Notes under the pieces: model-generated | Told to the model about the DNA's origin: nothing | The model's database searches: none | What the model saw: only the letters and a program-made list of their open reading frames with translations | Made by a program: the position numbers and the translations under genes | Part shown: positions 40,006 to 51,421 of the stretch, in pieces | How positions within the stretch are numbered: position 1 is the first letter of the stretch | Layout of the letters: the number at the start of each line of letters is the position of its first letter | Assembly: GCA_025677835.1 (NCBI GenBank) | Contig: JAIXMR010000055.1 | Span: forward strand, 101,116-165,115 | From: Sporodiniella umbellata | Taxonomy: Eukaryota > Mucoromycota > Mucoromycetes > Mucorales > Rhizopodaceae | Reading direction: 5' to 3' | Length of the DNA: 64,000 nt

Positions 40006-41024
40006 CTAGTTGTCATTTACTAAACCATCGTAACCATCTTTGGGTTGTTTTTTTTTTTTTGTGAGTTTTACTTTTATACTTTTTTATGTTCAACTTACAT
40101 GCGCAAATACCTTGCATATAGCAGGCTAATACAATACCAGCAGCTACCTGAGAGGCAGGATGCGTGAATCTAGAGCTATTAATATGTTTGCTTTGGTACT
40201 AACGGTATTTACCTCGTAAAAAAAGCCAGTACATAAAAAATCTGCCAGTGGTGTACGTGAATACTGACCGTATTTGAATACGGATTATGGGGTATGTTTT
40301 TGGTCGGTTCAGGTGTACCGTAGTTGGCTTCGTCTCCCTCGATTTTCTTCTTTGGACGTAGGAGAGATGTTCTCACCCAATTTTCATTCACCTCTTTTTT
40401 AAGCAAGAAAGACAAAACCAGGAAGAAAATAGGGATCAACAGTGCACATACATAGTAAACAACAAAAGGGAGTTGGAGCTGGCACGCTATATAAATATGA
40501 AAGGCAGCGTATGCTAAAATGACTCTACGGAAAAATATTAGCGATGAATACATATAAGGACTTTTACCCTAGTGCAATCAAAAATACAATCCACATACCC
40601 TTTGGCCAATTTTTGATGTTAGGTAAAGACGTTTTTGTAAAAGGAAGCTCTGCTATCATCCCATAGCCAAATAAAGAAGGGTAAAAAGCGACAACGGTAA
40701 TCCAACTAAAACATCGTTTGAGAGTTTACACTTGTATACACATAAGTAGCTATATAATTATACATACCTATATGCATGTGTATAGTTTCCAAAAGTAAAT
40801 AAAATCAAACCATAACTCATGCCTAGTAATAGATCACTACAGTGTCTGGCAATGGATTTGCTGTTCAACTCCCATCCATATTTTGCTGCAATCCATCTAT
40901 AAAGAGGATACGGAACCAGTAAAAAACTCAACAGAAAATACAGATAAAACAGAGGATGAAATGAAAATAGGGCTGATTCAGATACCTCTTTGGGGTTGGA
41001 GAACTGTAAAGGATTTTGATCCAT
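40006..41024 (-). CDS. Multi-pass membrane protein of unknown function
   Basis: Five exons on the minus strand (41024-40768, 40705-40568, 40524-40213, 40169-40099, 40037-40006) give 269 residues in phase. About six to seven hydrophobic segments are visible, for example PLFYLYFLLSFLLVPYPLY, LLLGMSYGLILFTFGNY, and a long pair around YYVCALLIPIFFLVLSF. A histidine motif HVHHWQIFYVLAFFTRF is followed by ACYMQGICAYGYDGL near the C-terminus. These patterns look conserved rather than random, but I cannot name the family. There is no signal for a soluble catalytic domain. Start chosen at MDQNPLQF; an upstream in-frame ATG (41120) would add 32 residues. Confidence 0.65.
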
Positions 41025-42497
41025 CTCAAAGAAGTTTAAGAGAGAAAAAAGAGAAAAAAAATTGCATATTTTTAATCTATTTAGGTGCCGCTTGGAGACG
41101 ATCTCAAAATTAAGCAGCAACGATTTTATGAAAGTTTTTTCTTGTAAAGCGAGAGGAAGAAAAAATCGTAGCTGAAAACCAGAGTTTTTTTCCGGTGTTA
41201 TTACATTTGATCAGCTTTTTCCCTTTATCGGAAGAAGCAACTTGAAACCTTCCCTCTTGAGCGCAATTGTATAAAGTAACCAGAGCAATAACTATAACTA
41301 CAAAGATGCAGTTTAAATTTCACAAAGCTACACTCCTTTTTTTTTATGGACTGTATTTGTAAATGAAATACAGATAGGAAAAGCCACCCCCTATTGGTTT
41401 TTTTTTAAAAAAATAGATAAAACACATTAGTCTGAATGCTCTGTGAACGTGGCTGTTTGTGTATTATCACGAAAAACAGCATAATAATAGCAAACCAAAA
41501 TGCCTTAGCATGCACTGTATTACAAGCTTTGTTTAGACTTAACCATCTAAAAGGGCTTATTATTTAAGGGGCACTAATGAACGTTGCAGTGATTATCTTT
41601 GTTACTGTCCGGTTTAAATATTTTTTGTAATACTAAGAAATCATTGAAAAGTTCACTGTGTTATGTATCCAGATGTCTAAGAAATACTCTTCCGTTTAAA
41701 AGGTGCTTTAGATCTCTTTTATCCGCTTCTAAGTCTCGCAATAATAATTTGTTTTGTAACAGACTTTTTAACTAAAATATATAGTCTACGCTTTGAATAT
41801 GCTTCAATACAAGGATATGCATGCTTCTAAGAAGCTTACTAGGAACGTTTTGAGAGATACAAAAACGATCCATAGTAGTGAATGTGATGGGCTTTTTTAA
41901 AAAATACTTTTATATCAAAATTAGACCCCCTTAATTAACGATACAGTAAATCTACCAGTATAAAAGAAAACAGCCAACAGGAGTTGAATTTATCGCGAAT
42001 AAGGATCGTTTCCAATATATTGCATAGAAACCACATCAAAACAACAAAAACGTAACTTTTTGATGTATTTACTCAATTGTTTAAGAAAACTTAGCTATGA
42101 CTGTTATAACTGGTTTCCAATAAATAAATAAAAAAGCGGTTTATGTATAAAAATACACAACAAGTATACGGTGAAAAAAAAGATACCCTTTTGATAAAGT
42201 ATTCGCTTCTCTAACGAAAAAAAAAACAAGATTCTTTCTAGAATTTACTAAACGTTTCGGTGTTTGTAGTATTTTAAAAACAGGAGACAAACAGATTGAA
42301 TTCATTAGCGAAAGATTCAGTTATAAAACAGGCGTTGCGTTTTAGTTACCGTCGAGATGGCATTTATTTTATACTTTTATTAAGGTTCAACTTATGGCCG
42401 TTTTCTACTGTCTAAACAAAACACCAAGTATATGTATTTAGTTAACAGGCACATAATTTGTTTCGAAGGAGAAAACGCCCAAAAAAAAACTCTGGTA
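41025..42497. other. AT-rich interval, no gene seen
   Basis: About 1.5 kb upstream of the membrane-protein gene and downstream of NTAQ1 (both minus). Stop codons are dense in all frames. A T9A7 block lies at 41398-41413. No RNA gene was found. Confidence 0.5.
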
Positions 42498-43449
42498 TTA
42501 TTCTTCACCGCCATAATATAGCGCTCTTTTTGATAGTCTTTGTCTCACTCGCTGAACTTCTCGGGAATCTTCCTGAGAAGTATGATCATACACCAAATTA
42601 GCCATCTCGTAGAAGTTTGAGCTATTGAGTACTTTTCCAAATTCATGTGGATTGTAAGGATCGTATTCTAACGTGAGAAAGTCATCTAAGAAGGTGTCTA
42701 TTTCGCATTTTGAAACAATCGGAGCATAAATTGGCGGTTTTGCTATGTATGTCCCGTCTTTTCTTTTCTATATGCAAACAAAAAAAACAAAAAAATGAAA
42801 ACGTTCCTGTAAAAAAAAAACCGAATTGAAGTGAGCACACTCTTACCATATGAGATCTATCAGAAGAGAAGTTTTCCAGGTAGACATGGGCAGGTATCAC
42901 TCGAAAAAATCTAAAAGTTTGGCATCATTTAGCTTTTTTTTTTTCTTTTTCTTTATCCAGCGAGAAACCTTTCATATTCATCACGAAGTCGGTATTGTGG
43001 TTTAAAGGACTCCTTAATATATTCTTGGGCATCGCAGGGAAAAGGAAGTACAGTATCAAAGTCATATACAGACAAGTCGTCGTTACCTTCATTATAAAGC
43101 ATAATTACGTGATAATCCTTTACAAAAGCAAGATATGCTTAGTAATTAAAGTTATCTCGTATAGTTTATTGCTTTTTTTTTTCTTTCGATAAAAATCTTA
43201 CCCAAACAACTGGATCATCTCCTGTGCCTGCTTTTTGTTTCCATATAGGTATCTAAAAAATAAAAAACATTTTAATATACAAAAAAAAAACCTTCCATAG
43301 CTTACTTTTTTGTCAGGGTTGATAATAAACACGACATTAAACTGATATATCTCGTCAGGATACTCATCATTTATCATTCTGCACATCATATAGATGTTTT
43401 CTTCACAGTATTGCTTGGTGTATATGCAATCGTCTCTTTTGATAATCAT
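42498..43449 (-). CDS. NTAQ1: Protein N-terminal glutamine amidohydrolase (NTAQ1)
   Basis: Five exons on the minus strand (43449-43306, 43252-43202, 43117-42969, 42910-42847, 42767-42498) give 225 residues. The catalytic triad motifs are all visible: the Cys in KQYCEEN, the His in WDYHVIML and the Asp in YDFDTVLPFPC. IPIWKQKAGTGDDPVVW, FSSDRSHM and the downstream DFLTLEYDP block also match the family. NTAQ1 deamidates N-terminal Gln to Glu, so that the protein can be arginylated and degraded by the Arg/N-degron pathway. The gene is divergent from IMP4 across only 123 bases. Confidence 0.93.
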
Positions 43450-43572
43450 TTAAAGATTGAAAGAAATGTAAACTTGACATTTTATAGTCCTATGAGTATA
43501 TAAAACACAGTCACATTGCTTGTCCTTCCTTTTTCTGAAGAAAAAAAAAAATAATTGTCTTTTCAAGTCAAT
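43450..43572. promoter_or_regulatory. Short shared divergent promoter of NTAQ1 and IMP4
   Basis: Only 123 bases separate the two start codons. TATATAAAA at about 43497-43505 faces IMP4, about 70 bases before its ATG. No separate TATA box is seen for NTAQ1. Confidence 0.55.
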
Positions 43573-44841
43573 ATGGTAAAGACCAAAAGCAGTAATGCTG
43601 CTACTTGCTTTAACTGTTTTTCAGTTTTTCTTAACCTTCTTTTGTTTTTTTTAAAAAAAACGAACATTTAAATGTTTATAGATCCGCAGAAACACTCGTC
43701 TTCGTAGAGAATACCTTTACAAAAAATCTTTAGAAACAAAAGAGCGTGCTACTTTTGATCGCAAGCAAAAGATCAAAGATGCCATTGAACGTAAGGAAGA
43801 AGAAGTTTGTAGAGAGAGTGGTTAGCTTATCAGTACGTACATTGCATAGAGGGAAAGGCTGTTCCAACTGAATTAAGAAACATGGACAAAGCTTCTAAAG
43901 AAGATTTTGGCTTTGATCAAGCACAAGAAGGTAGAAACTTTTTTTTTATCAAAAAGATATTCACTATTCTATTTCCTCAAAAAAAAAAAAAAAACTACAA
44001 CAGCACCTACTACACACGAAGACGATGAATATGCTCGTGGAGGTGTATACGATCCAAAAATTTTGATCACAACTTCAAGAGATCCCAGTAGCCGATTGCA
44101 ACAATTTTCTAAGGAAATGCGTCTTGTATTCCCCAACTCGCAACGTATTAATCGTGGTGGACACGTGATGAAGGAGATTGTAGAGGCTTGTAGAGCTAAC
44201 GAGGTGACAGATCTTGTAATTTTACACGAACATCGTGGCCAACCTGACGGTATGGTGGTTTGTCATTTCCCCTATGGCCCGACAGCTTATTTCTCTTTAC
44301 ACAACGTTGTTCTGCGACATGACATTAAGGATCAAGGGACTGTTTCAGAAGCTTATCCTCATTTAATTTTCAACAACTTCAACTCGAAATTAGGCGGAAG
44401 GGTAGGCTTTGAAAATACTTGAAGGAAGGTGTGAAAAAGGCTCATATACGTACTTGTGATAGATTACCAACATCTTGAAATATTTGTTTCCTGTACCAAA
44501 GGACGATTCGAAACGTGTTATGACTTTTGCAAACGATAACGACTATATTTCATTTAGGTATAGAAAAAAAGACGGCTTGACGTATATGATTCTCATTTTA
44601 GTCGTGTTTCGTAATAGACATCATGTATTTGTAAAAACAGGAAACCAAGCAGAGCTGGCTGAGGTTGGTCCTCGTTTTGAGATGAGACGTAGGTCTTTTA
44701 ATAATTCAAGACGAAACAATACTAACAATAATTTTTATAGCATACGAAATTAGACTAGGAACAGTGGATTTGACTGATGCAGATGTAGAGTGGCAGTTGG
44801 CTGCTTATACCAGAACTGCAGCAAAAAGAGTGGCACTTTAA
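43573..44841 (+). CDS. IMP4: U3 snoRNP protein IMP4 (Brix domain)
   Basis: Seven exons (43573-43575, 43682-43790, 43850-43930, 44004-44401, 44463-44557, 44618-44688, 44741-44841) give 285 residues. The first coding exon is just the ATG, followed at once by GTAAAG; this yields [16 protein letters not shown], the expected start. The Brix/IMP4 domain has [59 protein letters not shown] and [13 protein letters not shown]. The end, [18 protein letters not shown], is also typical. IMP4 joins IMP3 and MPP10 in the small-subunit processome for 18S rRNA maturation. Confidence 0.94.
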
Positions 44842-46241
44842 ACCTGTGTATATTCTTTTTTTTTGTACAGAAATAAATAAGAAAAATAACCATAATTTTA
44901 TTAAGAGATTGAAATCCCTTTTTTTTTTCTCTCCCTTGAAAAAATGTGCTCTTGCAACACAGTTCTGTTTATTATAATAGGTATCGCCAGCTAGATCTAG
45001 TTCAAAGACTTGGACAAACATCCAATTCAACACAGTCTGAACTGAAACGGCAACTAAGGATAGGAGCTGCCAATAACATCAACATCCTTTATAGGATTCA
45101 ATCAACAGTCGAGGCTGGCTTGGGGGCTTTTTTTTTTTAGGTCAATCAGAATGGATATACCTAGAGCTGAATAAATGTCAGTGATTTAAAATGCAGCTCT
45201 ACGTTCTAAATACAAAGAGACAGTAAACTTTCTTTTTACCGTGTTGTGAGCATGTTGGCCAGCTTTTTTTTTTTTTTTTTTTTTCAAAAGCTAAAACAAG
45301 CTATCCTGATACCGACTACTATCTGTTTTGTATATGTCTATAGCAACACTGAATGTCACTTTTAAAAAGGAAGAACAAGCAGTAAAACGATTTTGTACAG
45401 CAAATAGAGTTGTACAATCTTTATTTGTCATTCCAATTAGTTTAACCGCTCTGCAAATAGTTCAGTAAGTTTGAAGGCTTCTTTTGTATAGTTCGCATGT
45501 TTATTACCTGAGCTTATATACTTTTGTTGCTCTTTTTCTAATCTGCTTGCAGGTACTTTTCGTATGTCTCTCCTTTTTTATTTTCTTTATTGCAATAAAT
45601 ACATTTACAGCTAACTTTATAACCCATTGAAGAACTCACTCGTAGTTCAAAGCAGACATTGTAGCTTTATACAGAACAACTTTTATTTGGATGATTTTGT
45701 GCTCAACCAGTGAAAAAAGAAATCAGTAAAAAAAAAACTTTATACCAGGTGATTTGCTCTTGCAATGAAATACTACCAGGTTTTTGCAAAATCCAGATTT
45801 CTGTTATGATTTATTTGACCGGATTGGTACAGTTACACTTTTGGAGGTTTGCCGTATCAGAATTTATGTAGCTAAATGTTCTTGGTCTCACTTTTGCTAT
45901 GTCCAACGTTACTTTGTATACAAAAGTGGTTTAAAACACCGATGGACAAACCTAGCCGGTGTATCAAAAGAATATATGGCCAACAGTTCATGTCACGTAC
46001 TCGTTAGTTAACATATGTATTTAGCCTCGGTTTGTGTAGCGATAGGATATTTTATAGAGAGAAGTTGACAAAGGCAGTATGGGTTGTATGAAAGGTTGTT
46101 AAAGTGAGCAAAACACAATGAAAATAAGGTGTGTGCTTATATCATTGCCTTTTTGGTTGAACAAAAGCTGGAAAGATTTAAAAGGCTCATCAATTTTTTA
46201 TTGAAGTAATTTTTTTCTTCTCTTATCCCAATAGTTTAAAA
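44842..46241. other. AT-rich interval with weak gene-like fragments
   Basis: About 1.4 kb. Plus-strand fragments at 44946-45137 (reads LGQTSNSTQSELKRQL), 45351-45466 (reads FKKEEQAVKRFCTANRVV) and 45784-46011 look somewhat protein-like. They cannot be joined into one frame with good splice sites and have no recognised domain. They may be remnants of a decayed gene or element. Confidence 0.35.
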
Positions 46242-47342
46242 ATGTTTGTCAAGGATCTCGTTTTTGTTATAAGTGGAGGGTAAGTGATTTTTTATATAAC
46301 TGAAGACTCACAAAACCTATAGTGCCAGCGGATTAGGTGCTGCTGCTGTCCAAGCAATTATTTCTGAAGGGGGTTTTGCTGCAGTAATGTGAACCAAAGC
46401 GATTGTTCTTAAAGGCGACGTTACTAACCTTAAGTAACAATTAGATCTTTGACGTAAATAAGGAAAAAGGCGATCAATTATCCAGTGAACATGGTGCCAA
46501 CATTTGCTACTTTCCAGGACCAGTTGATATTACATCTGAAGTAACCCATGATAAATGTATATATGCGTGTATACTAAAGCTGCTCTCTATTCAACTTAGT
46601 CTCAAGTAGAAGAAGCCTTAAAAAAAACACAAGATCATTTCTCTGGAAAGGTGATTGCAGGCGCCATATTGGCTGGTGGCATTTTTTTCCCTACACCTTC
46701 GCAAGGTTATGGTCCAGATAAAAACTTGACAAGTTACGCTCAGTTTAAAAGTATTATAGATGTCAATTTATTGGGAACCTATTGTGTTGCACAAAAAGTT
46801 TCTGAGATTTTAATCAAGAACGAGCCTTTGAACGAAGACGGTAGGTTGGCAAAACACAAAACCTTTTACTAACGTTTACTTGTAAAAAAAAAAAAAAAAA
46901 ACTAAAATTAGGTGAAAGAGGTGTTATTATTACAGTTTCGTCCATTCTAGGATTAGATCACGCAATGTTAAGCTACGGCACTTCCAAAGGTAAAAGAAAA
47001 CCACTGTTAGCTATAGCTAACCAATGAAACTAGCTGGTATTGTTGGGTTTACTCTTCCTCTTGCTAACGAATTATCCCCATTCGGTGTACGTGTCATGTG
47101 TATAGCGCCAGGAGGCTTTGGTAGGGCGAAAACAGATTCAATAAAGTTTCAGCCACTAATTTTTGGTAATAGACACTCCTATGGTAGCAAAGATAGGCGC
47201 TGGAGAGGAGTCCTACCCACCTTTCCCTCATCGGTTTGGCCAAAGTAAAGAGTTTGCAGATTTAGCATTGTCGATTATTAAAATGCCGATGTTAAACGGT
47301 TCTGTAATTCGATTGGACGGTGCGTACAGAGCTAAGGCCTAA
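46242..47342 (+). CDS. Short-chain dehydrogenase, HSD17B10 / 3-hydroxyacyl-CoA dehydrogenase type 2-like
   Basis: Seven exons (46242-46279, 46323-46383, 46445-46540, 46600-46840, 46912-46989, 47034-47120, 47173-47342) give 256 residues. The NAD motif ISGGASGLG is at the N-terminus. DVNLLGTY, the catalytic Ser in TVSSILG and the YGTSK Tyr-Lys pair follow. IVGFTLPLANELSPFGVRVMCIAPG and the end GSVIRLDGAYR match HSD17B10, a mitochondrial enzyme of isoleucine and fatty-acid oxidation. The usual NNAG-type motif reads ILAGG here, an unusual change. The acceptor of exon 6 (AACTAG) was chosen over an upstream TATAG, which would give an immediate stop. Confidence 0.85.
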
Positions 47343-47513
47343 CGCTTCAGGGCGACCAAAAATTCACATGAATATGTTCAAACAGCGGATCTTAAACGAG
47401 AAAAAAAGTTCTGACTAATAAAAAAAGTTTATTTCTCTCTCACACTCTCTTTTGGGCTATTTTTTCTTACATTTCGTTTTTGCTTTTGTTTTCTTTTTCT
47501 ATCTTTAAACAAA

Positions 47514-49885
47514 ATGTCTTTTATGGCTGGAGGAAGTGCCGATTGCGGTCCTGCTAATCCCATGTCGGGATTAATGAAGCAATTCCAACAAGACAGGTCT
47601 TTACAACAGGTAAAGTTTTGCATAATTGCAACAACAAGCTATCTGTTTACTTATCGATACTCAAAGGACCGTTTTGCTTTGGAACAAAGAGGAGAAGGCT
47701 CAAAGGTATTAGGACATAAGTCTATACGAATTTTGTTTCCGCCTTTTGTCTCGTAAAACAAACTAACTATTGAGTCTCTAGCCAACTTTCCGTTCTCAAA
47801 ACAACAACCGCATGCATGACAATAGACAGGTGAGGAAAAAGAGATTGGTTACAAAAATTGACTGTTGGTTTATGTCTAGTTTACAGATGAGTTTTTTAGA
47901 GAGGAATCGGCGAGGAAAGTAGCCGGCCCCTTTGAGTTTAGCAAATTGAACCAAGAACTAGAATCTATCCAGCCCAAGCACAACGGATGGGCAGCTGATT
48001 TCGCGCATCATCAACAGCCTGCTGCCCATCAGCAATTCGAAGAGTTTGAAAAAGTATATCAACAAAAGCAGCCACTTACACAACAGCTTCATAGTAAGTT
48101 TTTTAATATATATAAAAAAAAAACACACACACACACAGGTATCTAACTATGCGTACCAATAGATGGAAACTGGGCAAGCGAATTCAGCGAGTTTCAAACA
48201 GGCAGTCAGATTCCAATCTTAACACAGACAGAGAGGGTTGCATTTGAAAAAGCGTTTGATGAAGCCAAACAAGTCTCGCCGATGACTTGGGAAAACGAAT
48301 TTGCCGAGCAAGAGTCTTGGGCGTCTGAGTTTGCCAAAGAGACTGAGCCAGTGGTAGTTCAGCATGACAATGATGCACTCGCAAGAACTGCAGGCATGCT
48401 ATTGGATTCTGTGGATATTGAATCCAACCCGAAATTCAAAAATTCGCAATTTATGAATTTAATGAGACGATTGAGAGACAGTGAGGTCAAGGTGGAGGGA
48501 AATACAATGGTAGAGTCAAAAACGTCTGGTTCTGAGGATTGGGCCTCTCAATTTACCCAGCAAGCGGGAGGCTCTCAAAGCGGAAACATATGGTCGGCTG
48601 AATTTGCCAAAAAAGCTGAACGTGGATGGACAGACGAGTTCCATCATGAGCAAAAGCAACATCAATTTCCTGGAGATTGGGCTTCTGAATTCAACAAAAA
48701 AGACATGAGTACAGAGCAAATGCAAGAACTGTTTGGAAAAGGAACAGAGACAGACGATTGGGTACAGCAATACAACAGAAACATTAGCCATTTAAAAGAG
48801 AGCCAGGATCACGAATGGGATTCTATGCAAAAAGACTGGGATAAGTTCAAGCCTGAACAAGGATTGGGATACAGAGCAACTCAGCCAGAACATAACGTCT
48901 ACAATTTTGCCATCAATAACCCGTTTCTTATACATCCCGAATCAATCCAGAGCGGGTCGCGTAGTAGTCTAGCGGAGTCTATCCTTGCCACAGAGGCCAG
49001 AGTCCAACTTCAGACATCAGACTCAGGTGCCTGGAAAGAGTTGGGTCTCAAGCAGCAAGAGAATGAGAGAGATGCTGCCGCCATTGCTGCTTTGAAGCAG
49101 GCCGTAAAACTGAATCCGTCTGCTTTAGACGCTTGGATGGCACTGGCCGTCAGCTATACCAATGAAAATTGTAGGTCAGATGCTTACGATTCACTAGAGC
49201 AGTGGATTGCCAATCATAACCAGTACAGGCATCTGTCCCAAAAGCATGGTCAGACAAACATTCGACCTGAAAACAGACATGCACACATCACCAGTTTATT
49301 CATCGAAGCCGCCAGGAGCTCGCCTGGTGCTGAAATGGATCCAGATGTTCAAGTAGGTCTTGGTGTTCTATTCAATGTATCTGGAGAATACATGAAAGCT
49401 ATCGACTGCTTTAAAGCGGCCTTAGCAAGCAAGCCTCAAGACTACTTGCTTTGGAATAAACTTGGTGCAACATTGGCTAATTCAAGAAATCCTACTGACG
49501 CGATTGACGCTTATTTTAACGCTCTAGAGATCAACCCCAGTTATGTGAGAGCTAGATACAACTTAGCCATTAGCTGTATCAACCTAGGTCAGCATAGAGA
49601 GGCTGCAGAACATTTATTGAACGCACTAGCACTACAAAGAAGTAGCGAGCAATTGGGTGACCAAGCTATCATGGTCGATGATCGTGGAAATAGAATCAGT
49701 GTGTCTGGTGGAATGAGCGACAATGTCTGGTCAAGTCTTCGTATGCTTATGTTGACGTAAGACAAAAAAAAAAAAAGGATTTTAGCATCTGTATCTTATA
49801 TTTTCTTAGAATGAGCAGAGACGACTTGGCGCAACAATGCGAGACTCGCAACTTGGATGCCTTTCGTAGAGACTTTGAGTTTTAA
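47514..49885 (+). CDS. PEX5: Peroxisomal import receptor PEX5, long type with PEX7-binding box
   Basis: Six exons (47514-47609, 47667-47705, 47782-47829, 47880-48093, 48163-49756, 49810-49885) give 688 residues. The N-terminal ADCGPANPM holds the conserved Cys that is monoubiquitinated for recycling. Eight WxxxF motifs for PEX14/PEX13 binding start at residues 98, 136, 175, 185, 259, 276, 288 and 305, plus a WVQQY at 332. Residues about 203-250 (TAGMLLDSV, then NPKFKNSQFMNLMRRL) match the PEX7-binding box of animal and plant PEX5L. The C-terminal TPR domain (about 360-660) binds SKL-type PTS1 tails; DPDVQVGLGVLFNVSGEY and DYLLWNKLGATLAN are hallmark stretches. Confidence 0.95.
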
Positions 49886-50288
49886 AAGCAACAGTAAATA
49901 TTCCCTAAAACAGAAAAAAAAAAATTCGGGCCAAAGAGGGTTTGTATGGAAACCGTCTATGATGAACTGTACTTTCCCTATGTACGATCCTCTAATATAA
50001 AGTAAATAGTAACAATAAAACAATATAAAGCCCAAAACTTCTGTTTTTGTTGAAATGCCAAAGATAATACTCACTAACCATTTCTTCGAGAGAAAGAAAG
50101 ATGGTAGTATAAATCATTCTATGAATTATGTCAGGCCTGTATGGGCTTGCAACATTTAATGTCTACAGTGTAGTTGTCAAGCGTCTATAGAGCTAGCGTG
50201 GTCTCAAAGCTTTTCATCAATTCGGCTTTTATGAAGGGAAAAGCGTATCACTCCGATATATATTTTTTTTTTTTTCACCAAGTGTAGA
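49886..50288. other. Intergenic between PEX5 and the GEMIN8-like gene
   Basis: 403 bases, AT-rich, with a short T run just before 50289. No gene or RNA was seen. Confidence 0.5.
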
Positions 50289-50928
50289 ATGAATAGGCTA
50301 GGTTTTGCAGATTTCCATGCCAAACATTTCAGCCAAGAACAACAGAACTATTGGAGTTCGATCTTGCATCAACAGCAGTTGTTAGCTGTTCAAGGTCAAT
50401 CTTTACAGGAGATCAATGGCAATCACCCTGAGCAAGAATACGACCTATACCCTTCTTACAATGGTAACAACAGCTACAGTGAACAATACTGTAATAATGA
50501 GGTTGCATACGATGAGCAAGAGATTGAAGCTGCTGAAGGATTAGAAGTACAAGAGGACTATCATTTTTCTAAAGAGGCAATGGCAATATTCGAATTTTCA
50601 GAAAATTATAGAAAGGAGCGTATGTATTCAAAATATGTTTTTGTATCAAACTAAATATTGAGCGCTAGTTCAAGAAGAAAAACGTAAAGAGGAGGAGGAA
50701 GAGGAAAGAGAGAAAAAGAATTGGCAGTATGGCGAATCCTCTGTTCTTTTTAGTGGTGGTGTTGAGGCCCCAGCGACCTGTTTAGTACTTACCAAGCCTG
50801 AGAGCAACAAAGAAAAAAATATACGTATGAAAGAAGATTTGCTAAATTCTATCTATATTGCCAGTTGCGATAATCATGATAGTGATACACCTGTCTTGTT
50901 CTGGCCTGTAATTCCCCTACGACTTTAG
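50289..50928 (+). CDS. GEMIN8-like SMN-complex protein
   Basis: Two exons (50289-50619, 50669-50928) give 196 residues. The start has FHAKHFSQEQQNYWSSILHQQ, recalling the YWxH/W-type N-terminal segment of GEMIN8. A middle helix (FEFSENYRKER followed by QEEKRKEEEEEEREKK) resembles the ETERHREERRRQQ helix. The protein ends VLFWPVIPLRL, matching the diagnostic GEMIN8 C-terminus WPVIPLKF. GEMIN8 connects SMN to Gemin6/7 and Unrip for assembly of Sm cores on spliceosomal snRNAs. It is absent from budding yeast. Similarity is restricted to short motifs, so the call rests mainly on the C-terminal signature and architecture. Confidence 0.7.
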
Positions 50929-51421
50929 TCGACCTTCTTTGGCTTCACACTTCTTTTTTTTTTTTTGGTTTTGCAAACTATACCCCCTTTTCAGTTTAAA
51001 ACATAAACGTATGTTTTATAGTATATTTGGCACAATTCCTATTCCAATTTTACATCTAGGCGTTAAAAAAAAAAAAAAAAAAAAGGCTGGGATCGGAGGT
51101 AGAAATAAGCCTAATGAAAAGAAGTGGAGCCACTGTTGACAGCCAATGCTTCATTTTTTTTTTTTTTTTTTCAAGCTTTCTGATTTACAGAACAGAGGAT
51201 TAGAACACAAGCGATACGATATGGGCTTTTTTCTTTTTAAAGGCAGTACATGTATTGAAATCACAAACAAGTTGGTAATAGCCCAAGTATGGTTTGTGAT
51301 AAAGTTAAAATACCAAGATACAATTGGTCTATTGAGGCTGACTTTTTATTATTATTATTATTATTATTATATTCAATACACCCACACACTTTTAAACTTC
51401 TTTTGTTTTCGCATCTCACTC
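50929..51421. other. Intergenic between the GEMIN8-like gene and PPME1
   Basis: 493 bases with A and T runs (about 51066-51083, 51155-51172) and an ATT repeat near 51347-51369. Overlapping T-rich frames here are not genes. Confidence 0.5.
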
